From NCBI GenBank assembly GCA_022361255.1, contig JAKSBG010000420.1:1-32320 (forward strand): a stretch of 32,320 bases of DNA, given 5' to 3'. Positions 16,401 to 23,645 of this stretch are shown here, piece by piece. This stretch comes from Verrucomicrobiales bacterium. GTDB lineage: Bacteria; Verrucomicrobiota; Verrucomicrobiia; Verrucomicrobiales; DEV007. The notes under the pieces were generated by a model that did no database searches, was not told where the DNA came from, and saw only the letters and a list, made by a program, of their open reading frames with translations. Position 1 is the stretch's first letter. Each line of letters opens with the position of its first letter. A program made the position numbers and the translations under genes.

Positions 16401-16778
16401 CTCCAGAAGAATCCGAACGTATCTGTCAGGATGCGTGGTGTGATCGAGAAATGCACCTACTGCGTTCAGCGCATCACGGCAGCGAAGATTGCTGCGAAAG
16501 CGGCCGCTCGCGACTCTGCTGATATCATGGTCCCGACGAATTCGATAACGGTGGCCTGTCAGGATGCCTGCGGCGCTGATGCGGTCGTCTTCGGAAACCT
16601 GAAGGACCCCAAGGATAAGATTAATTCGAAGGCCGGAAAGAAAAATCCAAGAAATTACGAGTTGCTGAAGTATATCGGCACGAAGCCGCGCACCAGCTAT
16701 CTCGCTCGTGTGAAGAACCCGAACTCGAAAATGCCGGGAGCAGATCAGGTGGGAACTGTCACCTCGAAGATGCACTAA
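13491..16778 (+). CDS. actB: alternative complex III iron-sulfur/molybdopterin-oxidoreductase-like subunit, ActB
   Basis: The 1095-aa periplasmic subunit of ACIII. A twin-arginine signal (SRRSFVKLMGAS, R52-R53) is followed by Cys72, which may be lipidated as in some ActB proteins. A large domain related to molybdopterin oxidoreductases occupies about residues 75-700; in this family it binds no Mo cofactor. The C-terminal ferredoxin-like part carries four cysteine clusters: CTGCNACVIAC (from about 793), CMQCESAPCETVCP (881), CIGTRYCANNCP (913) and CTYC (988) with CQDAC (about 1023). In the third group Thr replaces a Cys, marking the 3Fe-4S site. Electrons pass from here to the ActA/ActE hemes. 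The frame opens at GTG 13443, overlapping actA, but ATG 13491 gives the family-like N-terminus MKRKWNHP. Confidence 0.94.
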   Translation: MKRKWNHPAEPEASRTHWRSLGELENSEEFQGWLEREFPQGAAELEMDETSRRSFVKLMGASTALAGFGVSCSRPVQHLVPYNEHVEWIVPGKALYYSSAKPRLGGIGCDPLVVTTHEGRPTKVDGNRLHPVSSGGSTAYTQASILEMYDQDRSRGFLEAGKPSTGAAFEEGFLKPLREGKSGEKLAVLVSESTSPTREALLGRVKKALPGLKMYSYEALRPNGMRAAAKELYGAGSIPVVDFSGAKRVLSLDCDFMGLEEIGEGCSCGFAESRKPELGDKMSRFYMAEAAFSLTGGMADHRYRIAPSQILPLTALLAAKIGEFLGDAALSGVAAKLASKVTPEVYRADWIEECARDFADNKGASIVVAGGRHPKEVHLLVAAINQALGAYSRFISVVDHQLPEYAGIKSLVDDIRSGAVERLVVMNEGDVVFDAPAELDVAGAFSQLKELVHHGYRVNQTARLAHWHVPSTHYLESWGDHYSVSGYYSVQQPMIDPLWGGVSENVFLSSILAEGASEETVLGEVKKTFAKLGKGNWAKTLRDGYLDGKTLPKKKFSGEVSLDSGSVKIPDLPYSEAVEVTFTVSGATYDGRFANNGWLQEAPDPITKLTWDNAALVSFPTAMELGLDDGDLIEVSVGERRVKIPVLRSPGHADYTLSIPVGYYGDLADGAVSRGVGFNVYPLRTSSSEFILPGASIRKTKGKHDLALTAEHYSMEGRAIAREGTLEMFKEDEHFAGHQGMDHHIPENISLYKGPNYETAENPSDNVVGVLDGHEFRIDPNHQWAMTIDLNACTGCNACVIACQAENNIPIVGKDQVLAGREMHWVRMDRYFTSPTDDKTVGEQGTDFKKTEEYKNGKYGEPGRRVVDNDNVEMIPVPVACMQCESAPCETVCPVNATVHTADGLNAMTYNRCIGTRYCANNCPYKARRFNYYDYNKRPIEKIEVGGIEAEGFKFGPLAPASGNATTTQRLQKNPNVSVRMRGVIEKCTYCVQRITAAKIAAKAAARDSADIMVPTNSITVACQDACGADAVVFGNLKDPKDKINSKAGKKNPRNYELLKYIGTKPRTSYLARVKNPNSKMPGADQVGTVTSKMH

Positions 16779-16802
16779 ACCGATTTACCGCTTTAACCGC
16801 AA

Positions 16803-18248
16803 ATGGCAGGAAATTCATCAGCAGATACTCAAGTCCATCCTTCTGAAGCAGAAGGAGTGGCCCGCGAACCGCTTGTTCTCAACAATCGGTCGATGGGCTG
16901 GATTACCGAGCGGATTTGCGGCATTGTCGAAAATCGCCAACCTCTCATCTGGTGGGTGCTCTTCGTGCCCTCTGTAGCCTTGTTCGGTTGCCTTCTTTTT
17001 ACCCTTTTCTATCTGGTCTCGACCGGTGTCGGGGTCTGGGGAAACAACCAGCCGGTTGCCTGGGGTTGGGCAATTGTGAACTTCGTGTTCTGGATTGGTA
17101 TCGGTCATGCGGGAACCCTGATTTCCGCGATTCTTTTCCTGACCAGGCAGAAGTGGCGGACATCTGTAAACCGGGCTTCTGAAGCGATGACGCTGATCGC
17201 GGTGATGTGCGCGGGGATTTATCCCGGGTTTCACGTCGGGCGATTCTGGATGGTTTGGTTCCTGGCTCCCATTCCGAACGCGAACGGAATCTGGCAGAAC
17301 TTCAAGAGTCCCCTTCTCTGGGACGTTTTTGCGGTCTCAACCTATTTCACTGTTTCGGTGATCTTCTGGTACATCGGACTGATTCCCGATCTTGCCACGC
17401 TGCGAGACCGTGCTTCCAAGAAGCTGCCGAAGTTTCTCTACGGATTTTTTGCCCTTGGCTGGCGCGGTGGAAACCGTCAGTGGCGCCACTACGAAATGGC
17501 CTATCTCCTTCTGGCTGCGCTCTCAACCCCTCTGGTTCTTTCGGTTCACTCTGTCGTCTCCTTTGACTTCGCAACGTCAGTGGTTCCGGGGTGGCACACG
17601 ACGATTTTCCCGCCCTACTTTGTTGCCGGTGCGATTTTCGGTGGTTTTGCCATGGTGCTCACTTTGATGCTTCCCGTTCGCAAGCTTTACGGGCTGGAGG
17701 ATATGATCACCGCCAAGCACATCGACAACATGGCGAAGATCATTCTTCTGACCGGGACCATCGTTGGTTACGCCTACATCATGGAGCTGTTCATCAGTTA
17801 CTACGGTGCCAACAAGTTCGAGTCGGACGCATTCCATCTGCGGATTTTGTCGGGGCCCTACACCTGGGCATACTACTGCATGTTCTTCTGCAACGTCATC
17901 GCTCCGCAGGTTTTCTGGTTCAAGTGGTGCCGTCACAATCTCTGGGTCGTTTTCATTATTGTGAACTTCGTGAACGCAGGAATGTGGTTTGAGCGATTTG
18001 TGATCATTCCGACTTCCATCGCACGGGACTTTCTTCCCGGTCAATGGGGTTACTACTCGCCTTCCTGGGTGGAGAAACTCATGTTCCTCGGAACCTTTGG
18101 GATGTTCCTCATGCTCTTCCTTCTCTTTATCCGGTTTCTCCCTGTCATCGCTGTTAGTGAGGTCAAAGGGGTTCTTCCGGAAGCGGATCCGCACTATCCC
18201 GATTGGAAGCGGCTTCGTGAAAAACGCCGTCAATCCTCTGCCTCGTGA
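16803..18248 (+). CDS. actC: alternative complex III membrane subunit ActC (NrfD/PsrC family)
   Basis: The 481-aa polytopic membrane protein is of the NrfD/PsrC type, with about ten transmembrane helices. In ACIII structures this subunit carries the quinol-oxidation site close to the ActB iron-sulfur clusters. Visible landmarks: [23 protein letters not shown] (TM1), [18 protein letters not shown] (TM2), [46 protein letters not shown], and [30 protein letters not shown] with the conserved His and Asp expected near the quinol and proton path. The hydrophilic N-terminus (1-45) is cytoplasmic and typical in length. It follows actB by 24 nt. The start ATG lacks a Shine-Dalgarno. Confidence 0.94.
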   Translation: MAGNSSADTQVHPSEAEGVAREPLVLNNRSMGWITERICGIVENRQPLIWWVLFVPSVALFGCLLFTLFYLVSTGVGVWGNNQPVAWGWAIVNFVFWIGIGHAGTLISAILFLTRQKWRTSVNRASEAMTLIAVMCAGIYPGFHVGRFWMVWFLAPIPNANGIWQNFKSPLLWDVFAVSTYFTVSVIFWYIGLIPDLATLRDRASKKLPKFLYGFFALGWRGGNRQWRHYEMAYLLLAALSTPLVLSVHSVVSFDFATSVVPGWHTTIFPPYFVAGAIFGGFAMVLTLMLPVRKLYGLEDMITAKHIDNMAKIILLTGTIVGYAYIMELFISYYGANKFESDAFHLRILSGPYTWAYYCMFFCNVIAPQVFWFKWCRHNLWVVFIIVNFVNAGMWFERFVIIPTSIARDFLPGQWGYYSPSWVEKLMFLGTFGMFLMLFLLFIRFLPVIAVSEVKGVLPEADPHYPDWKRLREKRRQSSAS

Positions 18249-18267
18249 CTTTTAACCCGTAGTAACT

Positions 18268-18825
18268 GTGAGCACTGCAACTGACAAATCATCCAGCCTG
18301 TTCGGCTACGTAGCGGAGTTTTCCTCTGCGAGCGAGTTGTATCATGCCGCCGAAAAAATCCGCGATGCGGGTTTTCGACGCTGGGATGTGCACACTCCGT
18401 ATCCCGTTCACGGAATGGACCACGCGATGGGACTCGGGAAAAGCTGGCTCTCCGCAGTTGTTCTCTGCGGTGGAGCAACCGGTTCCCTGGTGGCCCTGTT
18501 CATGCAGTTCTTCACGCAGGTAACTCTGTATCCCACGGTGGTGCAAAACAAGCCGACGAACCTCTTTACGATCCCGGCCTTCTTCCCTGTCACTTTTGAG
18601 CTCACGATCCTGCTCTCCGCATTCGCGACGCTTTTTGGGCTTTTGATTTTTATTATGCTTCCGCGTTGGAATCACCCGCTCTTCAACTCCCGGTTGTTTT
18701 CAAAGTTTTCTGATGACGGATTCATCATGGTGGTCGAAGCACGGGACCCGAAATTTAAGAAAGAGGAAACCCGTGATTTTCTGAAAGAGATTGGTGCGGA
18801 AGGCATCGAAGAAGTCGCAAACTGA
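18268..18825 (+). CDS. actD: alternative complex III membrane subunit ActD (DUF3341)
   Basis: The 185-aa DUF3341 protein is a structural subunit of ACIII with two transmembrane helices. The N-terminal soluble part contains FGYVAEFSSASELYHAAEKIRDAGFRR and the family signature W-D-V-HTPYPVHGMDHAMGL. TM1 follows (about 60-85, LSAVVLCGGATGSLVALFMQFF), then TM2 (about 105-132). A later NPLFN-like motif appears as WNHPLFNSRLF, followed by a cytoplasmic tail. It starts with GTG at 18268, 19 nt after actC; no ATG is available in a better position. In ACIII it packs against the membrane core and has no cofactor. Confidence 0.93.
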   Translation: MSTATDKSSSLFGYVAEFSSASELYHAAEKIRDAGFRRWDVHTPYPVHGMDHAMGLGKSWLSAVVLCGGATGSLVALFMQFFTQVTLYPTVVQNKPTNLFTIPAFFPVTFELTILLSAFATLFGLLIFIMLPRWNHPLFNSRLFSKFSDDGFIMVVEARDPKFKKEETRDFLKEIGAEGIEEVAN

Positions 18826-18839
18826 ACGAAGTAACTGGA

Positions 18840-19460
18840 ATGCGTTGGTTTTTTCTCATATTGGCAATTGCAGTCGTAGCCACTGCTGTTGCGCTTGGAC
18901 CCCGGGGTGAAAAATTCTCCGATCCTCCTTTTGAATTGTTTAACGACATGGATCGCCAGTACAAACAGCGTCCACAGAAGTCGAGCAACATCTTCGACGA
19001 CGGAAAAGGTGCCCGCAAACCTGTCGCCGGCACTGTCCCGATCGGGTTCAAATTTCCCCACGCGGGCAACGAGAAAGATCTCGCCTCGGATCTGGATTTC
19101 AGCGCAGGAGACGATTTTTACAACACGGGTCTGTTCGGAGATTTTTACGGCAAGGGTTATCCGAAGAATCTGACGATTGATGAGGAATTCCTCGCCCGCG
19201 GTAAGGAGCGCTATCAGATTACCTGCACCCCTTGCCATGGTGAATCAGGCAATGGCCAGGGTGTCGTTTCGAAATACTGGGCCATTCCACCTTCTGCAAA
19301 TTTGATCGATCCGCGCGTCAAAGCCATGCCCGAGGGGCAGCTTTACTGGACGATTACCCACGGCAAAGGCCTCATGGGTCCCTATAACGGAGTTGTTTCA
19401 GTGCGGGATCGATGGGCGATCGTCGCTTATGTCAGGGCGCTGCAGGCAGCTGCCGAGTAA
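18840..19460 (+). CDS. actE: alternative complex III monoheme cytochrome c, ActE
   Basis: The 206-aa membrane-anchored cytochrome c of ACIII. An uncleaved or signal-type hydrophobic N-terminus (residues 1-20) precedes a linker and a class I cytochrome c domain with CTPCH at 129-133 and a probable axial Met179 in GLMGPY. The usual ActE stretch GKERYQITCTPCHGESGNGQG is present. No lipobox Cys is seen after the signal, unlike some ActE proteins described as lipoproteins. The inferred job is to hand electrons from ActA/ActB to the downstream cytochrome or oxidase. It begins 14 nt after actD. Confidence 0.93.
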   Translation: MRWFFLILAIAVVATAVALGPRGEKFSDPPFELFNDMDRQYKQRPQKSSNIFDDGKGARKPVAGTVPIGFKFPHAGNEKDLASDLDFSAGDDFYNTGLFGDFYGKGYPKNLTIDEEFLARGKERYQITCTPCHGESGNGQGVVSKYWAIPPSANLIDPRVKAMPEGQLYWTITHGKGLMGPYNGVVSVRDRWAIVAYVRALQAAAE

Positions 19461-19490
19461 TTTTTTCGATTTATCTGCATTTTCTATCTC

Positions 19491-20996
19491 ATGGCTGGTT
19501 TGAAAGACGGTGACGATTTTAAGGACGGAGAGTTTTTTAAGGCTCCTTCGGCCCTCAAGTTTCTCTGCCTGCTGATTGGCGGCGGGGGAACAATCCTGTT
19601 TCTCGTGATGGCGCTGTTCTGGGGCGAGAAAGCGGGTGAAATGGGATACAGCTGGCTTTTTGCAGTGGTATTCTTTCTCTCTCTTACGGTGGGGGGGCTT
19701 TTCTGGACCCTGCTGCACAATGCTTCCAACTCCGGCTGGGGAATTGTGATTCGCCGACTGATGGAAAACCTGGCAAGCATGATTCCATTCATGCTGATTC
19801 TCGGTCTTCCGCTTGTCTTAACGATGTTTGGATTCCGCGATAAATTGTGGGAATGGTTCCCTCAGCGGGAAGCCGCACTGACAGAAGCTCGTGCAAAGGC
19901 AGAGAAAAGTGCTCCGGAATACATTCAGAAGCACGAGAAGCAGTTGAAAGAGGCGAAAGCTGCTCTTGCCGCCGAAAAATCCAAGCTCGCATCGATCACC
20001 GATCCGAGTCCCGGACACCGGGCACATTTCGACCGCAGTATCGCGGGTTTGCAGAGTCGGGTCGAGTCAATCGAGTCCGAGGATATGTCAGAAGAGGCGG
20101 TAAACGACAAGCTTGTTGAAAAATACTACCGCAAGGCCAATGCGCTTCTCGCCGTGAAGGAAGGGTTTCTCAATCCTGCTGCGTGGAATATTCGCTATCT
20201 CTTCTACCTGCTCGTTCTCACGGCGATCGCCTGGATTCTGCGCAGTTGGTCAATCAAGCAGGATAAAGACGGCGATCCGAAATGGCTTCGTTTGGCGCGC
20301 CGCTGGAGTTGTGGATTTCTGCCGTTCTTTGCAACCGCCTGGACCTTTCTCGTGATCGACTGGCTTATGGCGCTGGATTACACGTGGTTTTCGACGATGT
20401 GGGGTGTCTATCTTTTCGCTGGCTGCGCTTTGAATTCGATGGGGCTTCTCGTGATTGTTCTCACACTTCTCCGCCGTGCCGGGTATCTGAAGAACGTAGT
20501 CACAATGGAGCACTACCATCTGATGGGTAAGTTGATGCTCGCGTTCACGATCTTCTGGGCCTACATCGCTTTCTCTCAGTTTTTCCTGATCTGGTATGCC
20601 AACATCACAGAGGAAACCAAGTTCTACCTGACCCGTAACAGTGATTTCTGGAACGTTTACACGATTACCTTCCTCGTCATCGGGCATTTCTTTATCCCTT
20701 TTGTCGTTCTTCTGATCCAGAAGGTGAAAAAGCTTCCCCATGTCCTCTCGGCGGTTGCGGTTTGGAACCTGGTAATGCATGTCCTCGACATCTACTGGAT
20801 CATTATTCCGGAGCGTGGACCCTCCCTGACCAACGGGGAAAAAATGGTGATGCCCGGAGCGATCGTTTTTGATATTCTCGCCTTTATCAGTGTTGCCGGG
20901 TTGTTCGGCTACTTTCTGCTCCGCCAACTGGGCACGGCGAGCCTTTTTCCCTGCCGCGACCCTCGTCTCGACGAGTCGCTGAATGTTGTTAACTGA
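19491..20996 (+). CDS. actF: alternative complex III membrane subunit ActF with a coiled-coil insertion
   Basis: The 501-aa second NrfD-like membrane subunit of ACIII, homologous to ActC and thought to help form proton paths. Helices TM1-TM3 lie at about residues 21-45, 55-75 and 93-113, and seven more follow from about 230 (YLFYLLVLTAIAWIL) to 485. Landmarks include SWSIKQDKDGDPKWLRLARRWS, WTFLVIDWLMALDYTWFSTMWGVYLFAG and MEHYHLMGKLMLAFTIFWAYIAFSQF. Between TM3 and TM4, residues about 125-205 form an unusual charged, Ala/Glu/Lys-rich segment predicted to be coiled coil (TEARAKAEKSAPEYIQ, KEAKAALAAEKSKLAS). The usual ActF has only a short loop here. It is followed at 23 nt by a small membrane protein. 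Confidence 0.91.
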   Translation: MAGLKDGDDFKDGEFFKAPSALKFLCLLIGGGGTILFLVMALFWGEKAGEMGYSWLFAVVFFLSLTVGGLFWTLLHNASNSGWGIVIRRLMENLASMIPFMLILGLPLVLTMFGFRDKLWEWFPQREAALTEARAKAEKSAPEYIQKHEKQLKEAKAALAAEKSKLASITDPSPGHRAHFDRSIAGLQSRVESIESEDMSEEAVNDKLVEKYYRKANALLAVKEGFLNPAAWNIRYLFYLLVLTAIAWILRSWSIKQDKDGDPKWLRLARRWSCGFLPFFATAWTFLVIDWLMALDYTWFSTMWGVYLFAGCALNSMGLLVIVLTLLRRAGYLKNVVTMEHYHLMGKLMLAFTIFWAYIAFSQFFLIWYANITEETKFYLTRNSDFWNVYTITFLVIGHFFIPFVVLLIQKVKKLPHVLSAVAVWNLVMHVLDIYWIIIPERGPSLTNGEKMVMPGAIVFDILAFISVAGLFGYFLLRQLGTASLFPCRDPRLDESLNVVN

Positions 20997-21019
20997 TCGA
21001 ATCGAATTAAGAAAATTTC

Positions 21020-21493
21020 ATGAGTAGCTCGACTTCATCCTTTCAGTTTCCCCTGAAATATATCGCGGGAACGCTGGGGCTTTTTGCGGTCTTTGGATTT
21101 CTCGCCATGGTCCTTTCGGGGTTCGCGGGGCGCGAATCAATTGAGGACCGTGCCTACAAGGGTGTTTTCAGCGCTGAGGTCACTGACGCCCGCATCGCGA
21201 ACCGGGAAGAAGTTCTTGCGGCGCAGGCGGAGCTTGTTGACGAGGAGAAAGTAAACAAAGCCCTTGCTGCGATTGCGAAGGCTCCTGCGGCAGAATCCAA
21301 GTCAGCCGTGGTTGTTCCGGGTTCCCCCACCTTTATGAAGCAGATGGAGGAGCAGGCAAAGGCCGATGAAAAGCCGAAGGCCGATGAAAAGCCGGAAGCT
21401 CCTGCGGAAAAGGCGGAGGAGAAGCCGAAGGTCGAAAAGAAACCTGCTGCGGAAACGCCGAAGAAAGACGCGGCTGCAGAGGAGAAAAAGTAA
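21020..21493 (+). CDS. small membrane protein with Lys/Glu/Pro/Ala-rich tail, between ACIII and ccoN-like genes
   Basis: The 157-aa protein has one transmembrane helix (about residues 12-35, LKYIAGTLGLFAVFGFLAMVLSG) and a hydrophilic segment with REEVLAAQAELVDEEKVNKAL. The low-complexity tail from about residue 107 is built of repeated K-A-D-E-K-P units and is probably disordered. Two copies of an 18-bp repeat encode part of that tail. I do not recognise a family. The helix-plus-R/E-rich arrangement loosely recalls small proteins found with respiratory oxidase operons in related phyla, but this is weak. Its position (23 nt after actF, 33 nt before the ccoN-like ATG) says it is co-expressed and may be an accessory or assembly subunit. 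Confidence 0.7.
   Translation: MSSSTSSFQFPLKYIAGTLGLFAVFGFLAMVLSGFAGRESIEDRAYKGVFSAEVTDARIANREEVLAAQAELVDEEKVNKALAAIAKAPAAESKSAVVVPGSPTFMKQMEEQAKADEKPKADEKPEAPAEKAEEKPKVEKKPAAETPKKDAAAEEKK
21359..21394 (+). repeat. two tandem 18-bp repeats inside the small membrane protein gene
   Basis: The unit AAGGCCGATGAAAAGCCG occurs at 21359-21376 and again, unchanged, at 21377-21394, encoding K-A-D-E-K-P twice. Perfect identity suggests recent duplication by slippage, so copy number may vary between strains. Confidence 0.8.
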
Positions 21494-21526
21494 ACAGTTT
21501 TGATAAACGGGGGTCCCGACGTTTTT

Positions 21527-22987
21527 ATGACAGTTCCACAACCAACACCGGAGGAGATTGAGGAGCGTGCAACGATTGATCGTTCCACACGCTACCCGGT
21601 GATGTTTTTCTTCACCAGCGCGGCTGCATGGCTTCTCGCCGCAACCGTTCTCGGATTTCTCAGCTCTTTGAAGATGCGTGTCCCGGGGCTCCGGGATGAC
21701 TGTCAATTCATGGGCTACGGGAGGCTCTTTCCCGCCCATATGAACGCCCTCGTCTACGGATGGGCGATGCAGGCAGGAATCGGGGTTGCTCTGTGGTTAA
21801 TGGCACGCTTGACCCGTACCCCTTTGCGTCACAGTGTCGCGATTTTGGTTACGGGCCATCTTTGGAATGCTGCGGTTACTCTGTCCGTGATTACCGTCTG
21901 GTTCGGATTCGGGAAATCCATTCCCCTGCTTGATTTCCCGACCTGGGTTTGGCCGGTGGTGGCAATTGCCTACGCGTTGACCGTAATGTGGGTCGTTCCG
22001 ATGTTCCGCACCCGTCGTGAAGGGGTTCCCTACATATCCGAGATGTTTATCGTGGGGGCTGTTCTCTGGTTCCCGTGGATTTTCATTACCGCAAACGTTC
22101 TCATTAATAAGGGAACAGCACCCGTGATGGGAGCGGGACTCGGTGCCTGGTTTATCTCAAATCTCAGTTATTTCTGGATGGCACCCGTTTCCCTGGCGGT
22201 CGCATACTACATCATTCCGAAGATTTCGGGTCGCCCGATTTTCAGTTATCCTCTCGCGCATGCCAGCTTCTGGCTTCTTGCCTTCCTCGCCGGTTGGACC
22301 GGATTCTCCCGCTATATGGGTGGACCTTTCCCCGCGTGGATGTCAGCCGTCAGCGGAGCAGCTGCGATTTTTATCCTCCTTGCGATCCTCGCAACCGTGG
22401 TGAACCTGATGATTTCACTTCGAGGATGTTCCAAGCTGTGGAAATACAGTCCCTCACTCCGGTTCACCGTTTTCGGAATGTTGATGCTGGCAATCTACGC
22501 CATTCTTTCTGCTGCCAGCTCTACTTATTCTTTCGGGAAAGATCTCCAGTTCACGCACTTTGTTGCCGGTCTCGATATTCTCGCATTCTACGGATTTTTC
22601 TCGATGACCATTTTCGGGGCGATCTATTTCATCGTTCCGCGGATTACGGGTTCGGAATGGCCCTCCGGCAGCAGGATCCGGATTCATTTCTGGTTCAGCA
22701 CCTATGGAATTGTCACGGTAATTGTCGCAACACTCGTCGGTGGAGTAGCTCAGGGCGGCGATCTTGCGATCTGGGACCGGGCGTTTTCCGTTTCGTTTGT
22801 TAATTCAACCGCCTCGATTGTCGGACGTATTGTTGCATGGGCTCTGATTGGTTACTCCAATCTTCTTTTCCTCATCCAACTCTACCAGATGTTCATCGGG
22901 AAGGGACGTAAGTCAGAGGGCCCGACCCTCCTTCACAGCGAACCCGGTAAAGCAGGCAGCGCCAAGGCTGCCGCAGGCCTCTCTTAA
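21527..22987 (+). CDS. CcoN-like membrane protein lacking copper-B and most heme ligands
   Basis: The 486-aa polytopic protein is clearly related to subunit I of cbb3 oxidases. GYGRLFPAHMNALVYGW matches the canonical GRLRPLHT..A region and keeps its low-spin heme His (H71). AYYIIPKISGRPIFSYPLAHASFW aligns without gaps to the canonical YYFVPK..ERP.YSYRLSIVHFW. Ligands of the active site are missing by the same gap-free alignment: the copper-B His of WYGHN is S211, the His-His pair of AGPHHLH is S261-R262, the cross-linked Tyr is A255, and the two His of GHVHSGALG are L349 and I351. H344 is the nearest other His. It therefore should not reduce oxygen. It is probably a structural or electron-relay partner of the CcoO-like protein encoded next. 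The start is ATG 21527, not TTG 21500. Confidence 0.85.
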   Translation: MTVPQPTPEEIEERATIDRSTRYPVMFFFTSAAAWLLAATVLGFLSSLKMRVPGLRDDCQFMGYGRLFPAHMNALVYGWAMQAGIGVALWLMARLTRTPLRHSVAILVTGHLWNAAVTLSVITVWFGFGKSIPLLDFPTWVWPVVAIAYALTVMWVVPMFRTRREGVPYISEMFIVGAVLWFPWIFITANVLINKGTAPVMGAGLGAWFISNLSYFWMAPVSLAVAYYIIPKISGRPIFSYPLAHASFWLLAFLAGWTGFSRYMGGPFPAWMSAVSGAAAIFILLAILATVVNLMISLRGCSKLWKYSPSLRFTVFGMLMLAIYAILSAASSTYSFGKDLQFTHFVAGLDILAFYGFFSMTIFGAIYFIVPRITGSEWPSGSRIRIHFWFSTYGIVTVIVATLVGGVAQGGDLAIWDRAFSVSFVNSTASIVGRIVAWALIGYSNLLFLIQLYQMFIGKGRKSEGPTLLHSEPGKAGSAKAAAGLS

Positions 22988-23005
22988 ATTTTTCTCCGTG
23001 ACTGC

Positions 23006-23617
23006 ATGAAGTTTGATCGTTTTGCCAAATTGATTGCCGGAATTTCTCTGGCATTTGCGCTACCGTGGATTTTCCTGGTCATCGTGCCGTTCATCCAGGG
23101 CTCGAATCTTGAGCCGGTCCCCTATCCGGAAGGGCAGGAAGTGGACGGCGGTATCGCTGCATACCCGGATCCCACCCTCTATCGGAATGGTTCCAGCGAT
23201 TACGGTCGTCAGATTTATGCCGCAGAAGGTTGCGCATACTGCCACACCCAGGTGATCCGCCCTACTTACGCGGGAGCTGATATGTGGCGTCCCGGTTGGG
23301 GCGGTCGCGAGGAAGATGGTCTTGCCCGTGAAACTCAGGCCCGTGACTATCTTCAAGAGGAAATTGCTCCACTGGGATACCAGCGAATCGGTCCAGACCT
23401 GTCCAATGTCGGGCACCGGATTACGGAACGGGAGCTGATGCATCGCCATCTCTCCGATCCCCGCAGTCTCGACCCCGACAGTGGGATGCCTGCTTTCCTT
23501 CATTTGTACGAAGAATCTCCGGACGGCGAGGATCTCAAGCCGACGAAAAAAGCGGAAGCTCTCGTGGATTACCTTCTTTCTCTGAAGAAGGACCAACCGC
23601 TTCCGGGTAAAGGCTAA
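23006..23617 (+). CDS. ccoO: CcoO-like monoheme cytochrome c subunit
   Basis: The 203-aa product resembles the membrane-anchored cytochrome c subunit CcoO/FixO of cbb3 oxidases. It has one N-terminal transmembrane helix (about 8-30), then GRQIYAAEGCAYCHTQVIRP with heme Cys76, Cys79 and His80, which is the CcoO signature (G-C-x-x-C-H-S/T-Q-x-I-R-P). Next come RIGPDLSNVGHRITERELMHRHLSDPRS and an axial-ligand-type GMPAF. It is shorter in the middle than some CcoO proteins. It directly follows the CcoN-like gene by 18 nt, so it probably still pairs with it, even though that subunit lacks an active site. The inferred role is electron transfer between ACIII and the aa3-type oxidase. The symbol reflects homology, not proven function. 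Confidence 0.85.
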   Translation: MKFDRFAKLIAGISLAFALPWIFLVIVPFIQGSNLEPVPYPEGQEVDGGIAAYPDPTLYRNGSSDYGRQIYAAEGCAYCHTQVIRPTYAGADMWRPGWGGREEDGLARETQARDYLQEEIAPLGYQRIGPDLSNVGHRITERELMHRHLSDPRSLDPDSGMPAFLHLYEESPDGEDLKPTKKAEALVDYLLSLKKDQPLPGKG

Positions 23618-23645
23618 GCATTCGAACGCGTGATCACCAGGTAAA

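Noticed and set aside
15546-16775. Minus-strand open frame of 409 codons
   Set aside because: It is antisense to the iron-sulfur part of actB and has no domain of its own; a shadow frame.
13491-16778. Catalytic molybdenum enzyme (formate dehydrogenase or polysulfide reductase-like)
   Set aside because: The operon with pentaheme ActA, DUF3341 ActD, ActE and two NrfD-like subunits is diagnostic of ACIII, in which this domain holds no Mo cofactor.
21500-21526. TTG start for the CcoN-like gene
   Set aside because: The ATG at 21527 is in frame, gives a compact hydrophilic N-terminus, and does not need a rare start codon.
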